NCBI RefSeq assembly: GCF_900113545.1
Contig: NZ_FOPS01000002.1
Location: 186,001-250,000 of the forward strand
Length of the DNA: 64,000 bases
Source: Neisseria elongata subsp. elongata
Lineage (GTDB): Bacteria > Pseudomonadota > Gammaproteobacteria > Burkholderiales > Neisseriaceae
Direction: 5' to 3'
Positions within the stretch are counted from its first letter, which is position 1, and each line of letters opens with the position of its first letter. The translations under genes and the position numbers were made by a program. The notes under the pieces are model-generated. The model searched no databases. It saw only the letters and a program-made list of their open reading frames with translations, and was not told where the DNA came from. Positions 1-7,444 of the stretch are shown one piece after another.

Positions 1-1052
1 CCGAACCAGCGCGGGTTTTTGTCCACACCCAAGTCTACGGTGCGGATGGTCAGCGGTTTGCCTTTCATTTTTTTCACGATGTCGGCGTATACGCCGTATT
101 GTTCTTCTTCGTCGGGCAGGGTGTCGCGGTTCAGATAGAGGTATTCGCTGCGGAAGAGTCCTACGCCGTCGGCACCGAATTTGTGCAGGGCTTTGATGTC
201 TTCGGCGTTTTCGATGTTGGCATAGAGTTCGATTTGGGTGCCGTCTTCGGTGGTGGTGGCGGTGTCTTTCAGTTTGTTCAGTTCGCGCTGTTTGCTTTTG
301 TAGGCGCGCAGTTTGCGGCGGTATTCGGCAAGTACGATGTCGTCGGGGTTGATGATGAGTACGCCGTTGATGCCGTCGACAATCACCCATTCGTGTTCGC
401 TGATGAGTTGGCGGGCGTTGCGCAGGCCGATGACGGACGGGATGTCCAGGCTGCGTCCCAAGATGGCGGTGTGGCTGGTGGGGCCGCCCGCGTCGGTTAC
501 GAAGGCGGTAACGCGCTGTTCTTTCAGGTGTACGGTGTCGGCGGGCGAGAGGTCGTGGGCGATGAGTATGGTGTCGTCCAGCAGGTTGGCATCAAGATTG
601 AGTTCGTTGCCCGAACCGGCCAGGTTGTTGTGGATGCGTTCGACCACTTGCAGCATGTCTTGTTTGCGGGTGCGCAGGTATTCGTCGTTAATCGCGTCGA
701 ACTGCTGGCTCAGGCGGTCGGTTTGGATTTTCAACGCCCATTCGGCGTTGATGTGCTGTTCTTCGATGATGTCCAGCGGTTCGCGCGACAGGGTAACGTC
801 GGTCAGCAGCATCAGATGCAGGGAGATGAACGCACCCAGTTCGGTGGGGGCGTTTTCGGGTATCGTGCTGCGGATTTGTTCCAGTTGGCGGCGGGTGGTT
901 TTAATTGCGGCTTCGAAGCGGGCGTTTTCGGCGGCGATTTCATTTTCGGCCAGGTCGTATTGCGGCACTTCTTCGTGTCCGCGCACCACCAGGTGGGCGC
1001 GGCCGATGGCGATGCCTTTGCCCGCCGCTACGCCGTGCAGCACGATGCCCAT
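1..1052 (-). CDS. ptsI: PTS enzyme I (phosphoenolpyruvate-protein phosphotransferase), C-terminus cut by window edge
   Basis: Enzyme I takes phosphate from PEP onto a histidine and passes it to HPr in the cytoplasm. About 350 N-terminal residues are present; the family is usually 570-590 long, so the PEP-binding barrel is partly outside the window. The phosphohistidine site reads GGPTSHTAILGRSL, with the active histidine near residue 194. The ATG lies one base after the HPr stop and is preceded by AGGAG inside the end of ptsH, so the genes are translationally coupled in the order EIIA-HPr-EI. The identity is very sure. Whether permease components follow cannot be seen. Confidence 0.95.
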   Translation of the reverse strand, partial: MGIVLHGVAAGKGIAIGRAHLVVRGHEEVPQYDLAENEIAAENARFEAAIKTTRRQLEQIRSTIPENAPTELGAFISLHLMLLTDVTLSREPLDIIEEQHINAEWALKIQTDRLSQQFDAINDEYLRTRKQDMLQVVERIHNNLAGSGNELNLDANLLDDTILIAHDLSPADTVHLKEQRVTAFVTDAGGPTSHTAILGRSLDIPSVIGLRNARQLISEHEWVIVDGINGVLIINPDDIVLAEYRRKLRAYKSKQRELNKLKDTATTTEDGTQIELYANIENAEDIKALHKFGADGVGLFRSEYLYLNRDTLPDEEEQYGVYADIVKKMKGKPLTIRTVDLGVDKNPRWF

Positions 1053-1053
1053 G

Positions 1054-1323
1054 TTATTCTCCTTCGCCGAAATAGTCGTTAATCAGGGCGGTCAGTGCCT
1101 GCATGGCGGCCGTTTCGTCCGGGCCGTCGGTTTCGACGGTGATGGTCGTGCCCTGTGCGGCGGCGAGCATCATCAATCCCATGATGCTTTTGCCGTTGAT
1201 GCGGTTGCCGTTGCGCGTTACCCAGATGTCGCATTGGAAGGGGGAGGCCGTCTGAACGAATTTGCTCGATGCGCGGGCGTGCAGGCCGAGTTTGTTGATG
1301 ATTTGGATGTCCTGTTTCTGCAT
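1054..1323 (-). CDS. ptsH: HPr phosphocarrier protein
   Basis: This 89-residue protein has the usual HPr length. HPr carries phosphate from EI to EIIA proteins and, when phosphorylated on serine, can act as a regulator. The active histidine is His15 in the motif GLHARAS, and the regulatory serine is Ser46 in NGKSIMG, so both phosphorylation sites are kept. A DUS is translated inside the gene (residues FVQTASP). It sits between EIIA (3-bp gap) and EI (1-bp gap) in one operon. In meningococci HPr has been linked to the regulator CrgA; that is family knowledge and is not visible here. Confidence 0.95.
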   Translation of the reverse strand: MQKQDIQIINKLGLHARASSKFVQTASPFQCDIWVTRNGNRINGKSIMGLMMLAAAQGTTITVETDGPDETAAMQALTALINDYFGEGE

Positions 1324-1326
1324 GGC

Positions 1327-1734
1327 TTATGTCCCTTCGGGCGGTTCGGTCAGTGCGAGTATGCCTTTGACAGCGGCCTGGCGTACGTCTTCGGTAAAGT
1401 CTTCCAGATTGCCGGCGGTGCCGGAATATTGCACGGCTTTGATCAGCATGGGCGCGTTCAGGCCGGTGAGCATGGCCACTTTGTGCGGCACGATCAGTTT
1501 TCGGGCGGCGTTGCACGGGGTGGCGCCGAAGATGTCGGTCAGGACGAGTACGCCGTCGGGCGCATCCAAGCCGTCGATTTCGGCGCGGATGCGGCGGATG
1601 ACGTCGTCGTGGCCTTCCATGCGCTCTACGCCCAGCAGGCGGATGTGGGCGGGGATTTCGTGGAAGAAGTGGTTGGCCAGTCGGGCGTAGGCTTTGCCTA
1701 TGCTTTCGTGGGTTACGATGATGATGCCTATCAT
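1327..1734 (-). CDS. PTS EIIA component, mannose type
   Basis: The protein has 135 residues with the EIIA-Man/DhaM fold pattern: the N-terminus MIGIIIVTHESIGK places the phospho-accepting histidine at residue 9, and VLVLTDIFGATPCNAA is the second family motif. I chose the ATG at 1734 because it gives the canonical N-terminus; the reading frame continues 18 codons further upstream but those residues do not resemble the family. It is the first gene of a three-gene phosphorelay. No IIB or IIC gene is next to it in the visible part, so it may act as a regulatory domain rather than in sugar uptake. Confidence 0.9.
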   Translation of the reverse strand: MIGIIIVTHESIGKAYARLANHFFHEIPAHIRLLGVERMEGHDDVIRRIRAEIDGLDAPDGVLVLTDIFGATPCNAARKLIVPHKVAMLTGLNAPMLIKAVQYSGTAGNLEDFTEDVRQAAVKGILALTEPPEGT

Positions 1735-1798
1735 GGTGTGGTTGTTCCTGCCGTTTTCAGACGGCTTGTTGTCTGTGGGAGCGGGCATTATATAGTAA

Positions 1799-1841
1799 AG
1801 GCCGTCTGAAAAAATGCGTTTACGCTCTTTTCAGACGGCCT
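1799..1841 (-). terminator. Inverted DUS pair downstream of rsmG
   Basis: AGGCCGTCTGAA at 1799-1810 and its reverse complement at 1830-1841 form a 12-bp stem. It lies between the rsmG stop and the EIIA gene, both on the minus strand, where such pairs commonly act as terminators in Neisseria. Confidence 0.6.
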
Positions 1842-1911
1842 GCCGTATCGGGCGGTGATACTGCGGCCGGTTGGGTGGGACGCTTTGTGTGCCGCCCGCT
1901 GTAACGGATTT

Positions 1912-2541
1912 TCAGACGGCCTTCGGCTTCATAATCACCATGTGCCGTTCGGCTTCCAGCATCGGCACGGACAGTTTGTCCACTTTCATGATTTCCACGT
2001 TTTCCGGAACCTGTTCCAGCTCTTCGTAGGGATAAACCCCTTTCATCGCCGCCCAGTAGCCTTGCTCGTTCAGCAGATGGGCGGTCAGGGAGATGAAGTC
2101 TTTCAGTTCGGCGAAGGCGCGGCTGGTGACCACATCTACTTTTTTGTCGTGCATTTCTTCTACGCGGCCGGAGGCGACGGTTACGTTGTTCAGGCCCAAT
2201 TCAATCACTGCCTGCCGGAGGAAGGTGGTTTTTTTGGTGTTGGCATCGAGGAGGGTGATTTGCAGGTCGGGACGGCAAATCGCGGCGGGAATGCCGGGCA
2301 TGCCGCCGCCCGAACCCACGTCCATCAGTGTGGACGCTTGTTCGATATAGGGCAGCAGGGTCAGGCTGTCGAGGATGTGGTGGCTGATCATGGTCTGTTC
2401 GTCGCGCAGGGCGGTGAGGTTGTAGGTGCCGTTCCATTTTTTCAGCAGGGCGACGTATTCCAGCAGCAGCAATTGTTGGGCCGTGGTCAGTGTCAGGCCG
2501 AGCGCGGTCAGGCCTTCCTGTAATTTTTGTTTGTTGTCCAT
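1912..2541 (-). CDS. rsmG: 16S rRNA (guanine-N7)-methyltransferase RsmG (GidB)
   Basis: This is a 209-residue class I SAM-dependent methyltransferase that modifies G527 of 16S rRNA. The SAM-binding glycine loop is DVGSGGGMPGIP (about residues 93-104), and the helix-rich N-terminus with KKWNGTYNLTA is typical of RsmG. Length fits the family (about 205-210). The gene ends in ...KPKAV-stop, where the stop codon TGA is part of a DUS. The upstream gene is divergent and no mnmG or parA partner is seen, so the usual gidAB linkage is absent here. Confidence 0.95.
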   Translation of the reverse strand: MDNKQKLQEGLTALGLTLTTAQQLLLLEYVALLKKWNGTYNLTALRDEQTMISHHILDSLTLLPYIEQASTLMDVGSGGGMPGIPAAICRPDLQITLLDANTKKTTFLRQAVIELGLNNVTVASGRVEEMHDKKVDVVTSRAFAELKDFISLTAHLLNEQGYWAAMKGVYPYEELEQVPENVEIMKVDKLSVPMLEAERHMVIMKPKAV

Positions 2542-2691
2542 TTTCCGTCTTTTCGTCTTTGTTCGGTATCGGGGCGAATATTAAAGGAAAACCGCCGCCC
2601 GCACTGTGAAATGTTTGCACTCCCTGCTGCAATCGTATTCATATACGGGCGTTCGTGTACAATCGTTTTTTTCATTTTCAGACGGCCTCAT

Positions 2692-3510
2692 ATGCTTTCC
2701 TCGCTGTTTTATCCGCCATCACGCCCCGACACGGAACGCCTGCGCGCGGCCGTCGGCGGGAAAACCGTTCTGCTGACCGGAGCCAGTTTCGGCATCGGCG
2801 AGGCTTTGGCCGGCAAGTTGGCGGCGGCCGGCGCGAGGCTGCTGCTGGTGGCGCGCAGTGCGGACAAACTGGCGGAAGTGCAAACCCGTTTGACGGCGGC
2901 CGGCGCGCAAGCCGAATATTTTGCCGCCGACCTGCGCGATGCGGCGCAATGCGAAGCGGTCGCCCGTTGGACGGAAGAGAACGGAGGGGCGGATATTCTG
3001 GTGTTGAACGCAGGGCATTCCATCCGCCGCGGCCTGTGGCAGTCGCTCGACCGTTTTCATGATGTCGAACGCTGTATGTCGCTGAATTTTTACGCACCCG
3101 CGCGGCTGACGCTGGCCCTGTTGCCCGAACTGGCGCGGCGCGGCGGCAGTATCGTTGCCGTATCGGCGGTGAATGCCCGCTTTCCGGCCGCACCCGGCTG
3201 GGCGGCTTATCAGGCCTCGAAAACCGCCCTCACGCAATGGTTCGGCAGCATCGCACCCGAGGCGGCCGCATGCGGCGTGTCGGTGGGGGTTGCACTGTTG
3301 CCGTTGGTCCGCACCCGCATGATTGAACCCACTGCCGCCTACCGCCGCGCCCCGGCCATGACCCCGCAGGCTGCCGCCGACGTGCTCGCCGGGCTGATTG
3401 TCAGCCGCCGCAGCCGCTGGCAGCCGTGGTGGCTGGGCATCGCCGCCGCTGCCGCTGCCGTTTTCAGACGGCCTCTGCTTTGGCTGGCAGCAAAGGGCGG
3501 GGGAAAATAA
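2692..3510 (+). CDS. Short-chain dehydrogenase/reductase (SDR family)
   Basis: The 272-residue protein has a classical SDR Rossmann fold: TGASFGIGEALAG binds NAD(P), LNAGH is the NNAG-type motif, and the catalytic pair is YQASK preceded by the serine of VSAVNA. A DUS lies immediately before the ATG at 2692, which I chose because the N-terminal motif spacing is right; the frame is open further upstream. The C-terminal tail (about residues 240-265) is hydrophobic and may touch the membrane. The substrate cannot be told from sequence. It stands alone, divergent from rsmG and followed by a Correia element. Confidence 0.85.
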   Translation: MLSSLFYPPSRPDTERLRAAVGGKTVLLTGASFGIGEALAGKLAAAGARLLLVARSADKLAEVQTRLTAAGAQAEYFAADLRDAAQCEAVARWTEENGGADILVLNAGHSIRRGLWQSLDRFHDVERCMSLNFYAPARLTLALLPELARRGGSIVAVSAVNARFPAAPGWAAYQASKTALTQWFGSIAPEAAACGVSVGVALLPLVRTRMIEPTAAYRRAPAMTPQAAADVLAGLIVSRRSRWQPWWLGIAAAAAAVFRRPLLWLAAKGGGK

Positions 3511-3543
3511 CGGATTCAAATCAAAACGGCTTCTCTTGCCATC

Positions 3544-3649
3544 TATAGTGGATTAAATTTAAATCAGGACAAGGCGGAGAGCCGCAGAAATTACAAATAG
3601 TACGGCAAGGCGAGCCAACGCTGTACTGGTTTAAATTTAATTCACTATA
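3544..3649. repeat. Correia repeat-enclosed element (CREE), 106 bp short form
   Basis: The element is bounded by 26-bp inverted repeats: TATAGTGGATTAAATTTAAA at the left and its near-complement ending TTCACTATA at the right. The interior has the usual AAGGCGGAGAGCCGCAG and GTACGGCAAGGCGAGCCAACG blocks. It is flanked by a TA-type target. Correia elements are non-autonomous miniature transposons typical of Neisseria and can carry promoters or IHF sites. It sits between the SDR gene and the permease gene. Confidence 0.9.
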
Positions 3650-3668
3650 TTATTCCTGTTTGGAAAAA

Positions 3669-3790
3669 TCAACGGTAATGCCGCATCCGTTTGAATTTCA
3701 TTGAAAACCTGTCGTCATCCGAATCCAATTCCCATTCGCGCTGCAAAGGCGGCAGGTCGGCTGTGTTCAATTCCAGCCTGATGCGGCAGG
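3669..3790 (-). pseudogene. Possible C-terminal remnant of an unknown gene
   Basis: On the minus strand a frame with coding-like composition reads RIRLELNTADLPPLQ, then REWELDSDDDRFSMKF, and ends ...KRMRHYR-stop. No start codon or RBS is evident. The frame runs upstream through a DUS, as expected where a DUS-containing segment replaced the 5' part. Family unknown; low confidence. Confidence 0.3.
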
Positions 3791-3928
3791 CCGTCTGAAA
3801 CGCGGAAAACGAGTTTTCCGAAAGAAGGCGAGTTTCTGCGGAGCTAAAACGGCTTTTCAGACGGCCTTTTCCCTCCGGCCGCCGATACCCGCTACAATGC
3901 CGTCTTTTTCCACTTCAATCCCCAGCCT

Positions 3929-5458
3929 ATGCGCCGCCTGTTTTCCATCCTGCCGCTTGCCCTGCTCCCCATCGGATTCCTTGCCGTGATGATTGCCGCC
4001 CCCTTGTGGGCGTTGGCCGACTACGGCGGCGGTTTGGATTGGGAAGGCGTGCTGGCGGACGCTTATCTGCGCGGCAAAATCGCATGGACGGCGGCGCAGG
4101 CGGCGGTTACCTGCGTGCTGGCGGTGTTGTTGGGCGTGCCCGTCGCCTGGGCTTTGGCACGGCTGGATTTTCGTGGGCGCGGCTGGGTGCTGCGGCTGTT
4201 GATGCTGCCGTTTGTGATGCCGACCTTGGTGGCGGGCATGGGCGTTTTGGCCTTGTTCGGCGCGCGCGGCCTGCTGCTGTCGGGCTGGCAGGACACGCCT
4301 TACCTGCTGTTGTACGGCAATGTGTTTTTCAACCTGCCCGTGCTGGTACGCGCGGCCTATCAGGGTTTGCGTTCCGTCCCCGTCGCCCGGCTTTTGGCGG
4401 CGCAGACGCTGGGCGCGGGCGCATGGCGGCGGTTTTGGCTGGTGGAAATGCCGGTGCTGCTGCCGTGGCTGGCCGGCGGGGCGTGCCTCGTGTTTTTGTA
4501 CTGCTTTTCCGGCTTCGGGCTGGCCTTGCTGTTGGGCGGAACGGAATACGGCACGGTGGAAGTGGAGATTTACCAACTGGTTACGATGGAATTGGACATC
4601 GCGCGCGCGGGCGTGCTGGTGTGGCTGGTGTTGGGGATAACCGCGCTGGCGGGCGCGGCCTATGCTTGGTTGAGCCGCGGCACCGCAGGCGGCGGACGCA
4701 TTGCGCCGTTGCCGCCCGCCAAAGCCGACAGCGCGGGCAAACGGTTGCTGTTGGCCTTTGCGCTCGCCGTCCTGCTGTTGTTTTGCGCCCTGCCTTTGGC
4801 GGCGGTGTTGGTGCAGGCGGCACAGGCCGGCGGGTCGTGGCAGGTGTTATGGGAGGAAGAAACGCGGTTGGCGGCGTGGAACACCCTGCGGTTCACCGCA
4901 ACGGCGGTGGCGGCCGCTTTGGCATTGGGCATCAGTCATGCGGCACTGGCGCGCCGGCTGCCGTGGATACGCGGCATCACGTTCCTGCCTTTTATGGTGT
5001 CGCCCGTTTGCGTGGCCTTCGGCATCCTGCTGCTTTACCCCGAATGGACGGCTTCGCTGCCGCTTTTGACCGCGACATACGCGCTGTTGGCCTATCCGTT
5101 CGTAACCAAAGACCTGCTGGCTGCATGGGACGCGCTGCCGCCGCAATATGCCGCCGCCGCCCGCAGCATGGGCGCAAACCGTTTTCAGACGGCTTGCTAC
5201 GTTACCACCCCGCTGCTGCTGCCCGCCCTGCGGCGCGGCCTGACGCTTGCCGCCGCCACCTGCATCGGCGAATTTGCCGCCACCCTGTTTTTGTCGCGCC
5301 CCGAATGGCTCACGCTCACCACCCTGATTTATCAATATCTCGGCACCGCCGGTGCGGAAAACCACGACCGCGCGATGGTGCTGACCGCCGTCCTGATGAT
5401 GCTCGCCGCCGCCGTTTTTGTGCTGCTTGATGCGGCGGAACGCGAAAAGGCCGTCTGA
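3929..5458 (+). CDS. ABC transporter permease, ThiP/FbpB type (two fused permease halves)
   Basis: This 509-residue inner-membrane protein has about 12 transmembrane segments in two homologous halves. Each half carries an EAA-type loop that contacts the ATPase: AAQTLGAGAWRRFWLVEMP (near residue 157) and AARSMGANRFQTACYVTTP (near residue 409). The duplicated layout and the phrase GGTEYGTVEVEIYQ resemble ThiP (thiamine/TPP uptake) more than the ferric iron permease FbpB, but substrate is inferred. No ATPase or binding-protein gene is adjacent, so partners must be encoded elsewhere. The last codons AAG GCC GTC TGA come from a DUS, which supplies the stop. Confidence 0.8.
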   Translation: MRRLFSILPLALLPIGFLAVMIAAPLWALADYGGGLDWEGVLADAYLRGKIAWTAAQAAVTCVLAVLLGVPVAWALARLDFRGRGWVLRLLMLPFVMPTLVAGMGVLALFGARGLLLSGWQDTPYLLLYGNVFFNLPVLVRAAYQGLRSVPVARLLAAQTLGAGAWRRFWLVEMPVLLPWLAGGACLVFLYCFSGFGLALLLGGTEYGTVEVEIYQLVTMELDIARAGVLVWLVLGITALAGAAYAWLSRGTAGGGRIAPLPPAKADSAGKRLLLAFALAVLLLFCALPLAAVLVQAAQAGGSWQVLWEEETRLAAWNTLRFTATAVAAALALGISHAALARRLPWIRGITFLPFMVSPVCVAFGILLLYPEWTASLPLLTATYALLAYPFVTKDLLAAWDALPPQYAAAARSMGANRFQTACYVTTPLLLPALRRGLTLAAATCIGEFAATLFLSRPEWLTLTTLIYQYLGTAGAENHDRAMVLTAVLMMLAAAVFVLLDAAEREKAV

Positions 5459-5620
5459 AAAAAAGGCCGTCTGAAAACGCAAAATCCCTGTACAACCCAT
5501 CGCTTGGCGGCAAGCATCCCGTAAATTTTCAGACGGCCTCAAAATGCGGTATCGGCTTTCCAATCGGCCGTTTTCATCTTTAACGGCTTTATCATAGAAT
5601 TTAACAAACATATTGATTGT
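5459..5620. other. DUS-rich spacer between permease and ubiU promoter
   Basis: Three DUS copies occur at 5455-5540, two direct and one inverted, so a hairpin terminator for the permease is possible. I see no gene here. Confidence 0.5.
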
Positions 5621-5634
5621 TTGATTTAAATCAG
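5621..5634 (+). promoter_or_regulatory. FNR-type box upstream of ubiU
   Basis: TTGATTTAAATCAG matches the FNR consensus TTGAT-N4-ATCAA at nine of ten defined positions. A -10-like TAAAAT lies at 5657-5662, giving a likely start near 5669. The box centre (5627.5) is then about 41.5 bp upstream, the classical position for an FNR-activated (class II) promoter. An fnr gene is present at 61109. Regulation is inferred. Confidence 0.7.
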
Positions 5635-5739
5635 CATATCTAGTATTCCCACCCCTTAAAATCGGCAAAATTTTACTAAATATAGATTTTGCCGTTGGAT
5701 TCAGTTTGCAAAGCGGCGAAAACGCAAAGGAACCGCCGC

Positions 5740-6747
5740 ATGAAAAACATCCCCGAACTCGTCTGCCCCGCCGGCAACCTGCCCGCCCTGAAAACCGCCG
5801 TGGACAACGGCGCGGACACGGTTTACATGGGGCTGAAAGACGCGACCAACGCGCGCAATTTCCCCGGCCTGAATTTCGACCAAAAATCCATCATCGAAGG
5901 CATACGCTACGCCCACGACCGCGGGCGGCAGGTGCTGATGGCCATCAACACCTACGCCCAAGCCGGGCAGGTAGAACGCTGGCGGCGTGCCATCGATACC
6001 GCCGCCGATTTGGGCGCGGACGCGGTGATTGTGGCCGACCCCGCCGTGATGGCCTACGCCTGCGAAAAACATCCGAACCTGCGGCTGCACATGTCGGTGC
6101 AGGGTTCGGCCACCAATTACGAAGCCATCAATTTAATGAAAGACTTGTTCGGCATCCGCCGCGCCGTACTGCCGCGCGTGCTGACGATAGACCAAGTGCA
6201 GCATGTGATTGAAAACACGGATGTGGAGATTGAAGTGTTCGGCTTCGGCAGCCTGTGCGTGATGGTGGAAGGCCGTTGCATCCTGTCGAGCTACGCCACG
6301 GGCGAGTCGCCGAATATGCAGGGCGTGTGTTCGCCTGCCAAGGCCGTGCGCTGGGAGCAGTTGCCCGACAAAATGAACGTGCGGCTCAATCAGGTGATGA
6401 TCGACCAGTTCAACAAAGACGAACCAGCAGGCTACCCCACGCTGTGCAAAGGCCGTTTCGAAGTGAACGACGAAACGTATTACGCGTTGGAAGAGCCGAC
6501 CAGCCTGAACGTGTTGGAAGTGCTGCCGCAGCTCATCAAAATCGGCGTGGCGGCGGTGAAGGTGGAAGGCCGCCAGCGCAGCCCGATGTACACCGCGCAG
6601 GTTACGCGCACGCTGCGGCAGGCTTTGGACGCGGCTGCAGCCGACCCCGCGCACTACCGCGTAACCCCCGCATGGGACGCGGCCTTGGGCAAGGTGTCCG
6701 AAGGCAGCCAAAGCACGCTGGGCGCATATAACCGGCCGTGGAAGTAG
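5740..6747 (+). CDS. ubiU: UbiU, O2-independent ubiquinone hydroxylation protein (U32 peptidase-like)
   Basis: The 335-residue protein belongs to the U32 family. With UbiV it hydroxylates the ubiquinone ring without oxygen. All four [4Fe-4S] ligands known from E. coli UbiU can be placed at the same spacing: Cys173, Cys180, Cys197 and Cys236 (motifs LCVMVEGRC, GVC, TLC). The U32 signature region AVRWEQ follows. I chose the ATG at 5740, which has AAAGGA nine bases upstream; the open frame starts 17 codons earlier. It heads an operon with two small unknown genes, ubiV and ubiT, behind an FNR box. Confidence 0.95.
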   Translation: MKNIPELVCPAGNLPALKTAVDNGADTVYMGLKDATNARNFPGLNFDQKSIIEGIRYAHDRGRQVLMAINTYAQAGQVERWRRAIDTAADLGADAVIVADPAVMAYACEKHPNLRLHMSVQGSATNYEAINLMKDLFGIRRAVLPRVLTIDQVQHVIENTDVEIEVFGFGSLCVMVEGRCILSSYATGESPNMQGVCSPAKAVRWEQLPDKMNVRLNQVMIDQFNKDEPAGYPTLCKGRFEVNDETYYALEEPTSLNVLEVLPQLIKIGVAAVKVEGRQRSPMYTAQVTRTLRQALDAAAADPAHYRVTPAWDAALGKVSEGSQSTLGAYNRPWK

Positions 6748-6774
6748 TTTCAGACGGCCTTAAGGCCGTCTGAA

Positions 6775-6786
6775 AGGCTACCTGAA
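6775..6786 (+). repeat. Exact Eikenella-type DUS (AGGCTACCTGAA)
   Basis: AGGCTACCTGAA is identical to the AG-eikDUS dialect of Eikenella and unlike the AGGCCGTCTGAA form used elsewhere in the window. It directly follows a normal inverted DUS pair (6750-6775) after ubiU. Confidence 0.75.
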
Positions 6787-6807
6787 AACAGTGCGAAAAA
6801 TAAGAGC

Positions 6808-7140
6808 ATGAAAAAACACATTGAAGACCTGCGCAACGCCCTATACAAACACGACCTGACCGTGGCTGCCGAAGAAGACACTCCCGCCTTCCCCGCCGTA
6901 TGGACGCTTGCGCACCCTTATTTCACGTTGCTGCTGACCATTGCCTTCCACAACGCCCACGACACCGGCCTCGTACCGCTGTATGCCGGCTTCGGCTGCT
7001 ACTTAATGGAAAAGCCCGAAATATCGCTGTATTTCACCAAAACCAACTGCCATTCGTGGCAGCATGATTTGGCCGCTTTTATCGAAACGCTGATGCAATA
7101 TATCTACGCCGCCGAAACCGAACACAATAAGGCCGTCTGA
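6808..7140 (+). CDS. Unknown 110-aa protein within the ubiU-ubiV operon
   Basis: I do not recognise this family. The protein is soluble-looking with no signal peptide, has an aromatic and histidine-rich middle (AHPYF, FHNAHDTG, CHSWQHD) and two cysteines. It lies 60 bp after ubiU in the same direction, and the next small gene starts 11 bp after its stop, so co-transcription under the FNR-box promoter is likely. Its final codons AAG GCC GTC TGA are a DUS that supplies the stop. A role in low-oxygen quinone synthesis is only an inference from context. Confidence 0.65.
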   Translation: MKKHIEDLRNALYKHDLTVAAEEDTPAFPAVWTLAHPYFTLLLTIAFHNAHDTGLVPLYAGFGCYLMEKPEISLYFTKTNCHSWQHDLAAFIETLMQYIYAAETEHNKAV

Positions 7141-7151
7141 AAAGGAATCCT

Positions 7152-7403
7152 ATGCACATCACCTTCCCGGAATGGTTTGATGACCTAGCTGAATTTGAAG
7201 CCGAGAGCAAAGGTTGCCTGTTGGATTTTCCATTGCATATCAACGGGCAGGATTTTGTTTTTACCTTCTACGATTTGTGCCGCCTCAATCAAACCTATGC
7301 CGATGATTCCGCCGCCGATTTTTTAGAAAACGAAGCCGTCGTTGTATTGCAGGCCGTAAACCGGAAAAACATTGTCCGCTTTGCCCAAACGATTTTCAGA
7401 TAG
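7152..7403 (+). CDS. Unknown 83-aa acidic protein within the ubiU-ubiV operon
   Basis: The family is not recognised. The small acidic protein starts MHITFPEWFDDLAEFEAES and has no membrane segment or signal peptide. AAGGAA sits seven bases before the ATG, a good ribosome binding site. It is 11 bp downstream of the 110-aa gene and 41 bp upstream of ubiV. The last codons overlap a degenerate DUS (TTTCAGATAGCCT). The tight spacing suggests the two small genes form a pair within the operon; they could also be an insertion between ubiU and ubiV, which are often adjacent. Confidence 0.6.
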   Translation: MHITFPEWFDDLAEFEAESKGCLLDFPLHINGQDFVFTFYDLCRLNQTYADDSAADFLENEAVVVLQAVNRKNIVRFAQTIFR

Positions 7404-7444
7404 CCTCCAGGCCGTCTGAAAAGACAAAAAACAAAGGAACACCC

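Larger units (their letters stand above)
3511..3928. other. Intergenic region with a Correia element and a possible gene remnant
   Basis: This 418-bp gap holds a Correia element (3544-3649), a coding-like minus-strand stretch (3669-3790), and single DUS copies near 3790 and 3857. A promoter-like TACAAT at about 3892 precedes the permease gene. No intact gene is seen. Confidence 0.6.

Noticed and set aside
99-1082. Long plus-strand ORF opposite ptsI
   Set aside because: It is the antisense of ptsI and shows low-complexity Val/Gly/Phe-rich sequence typical of shadow frames in GC-rich genes.
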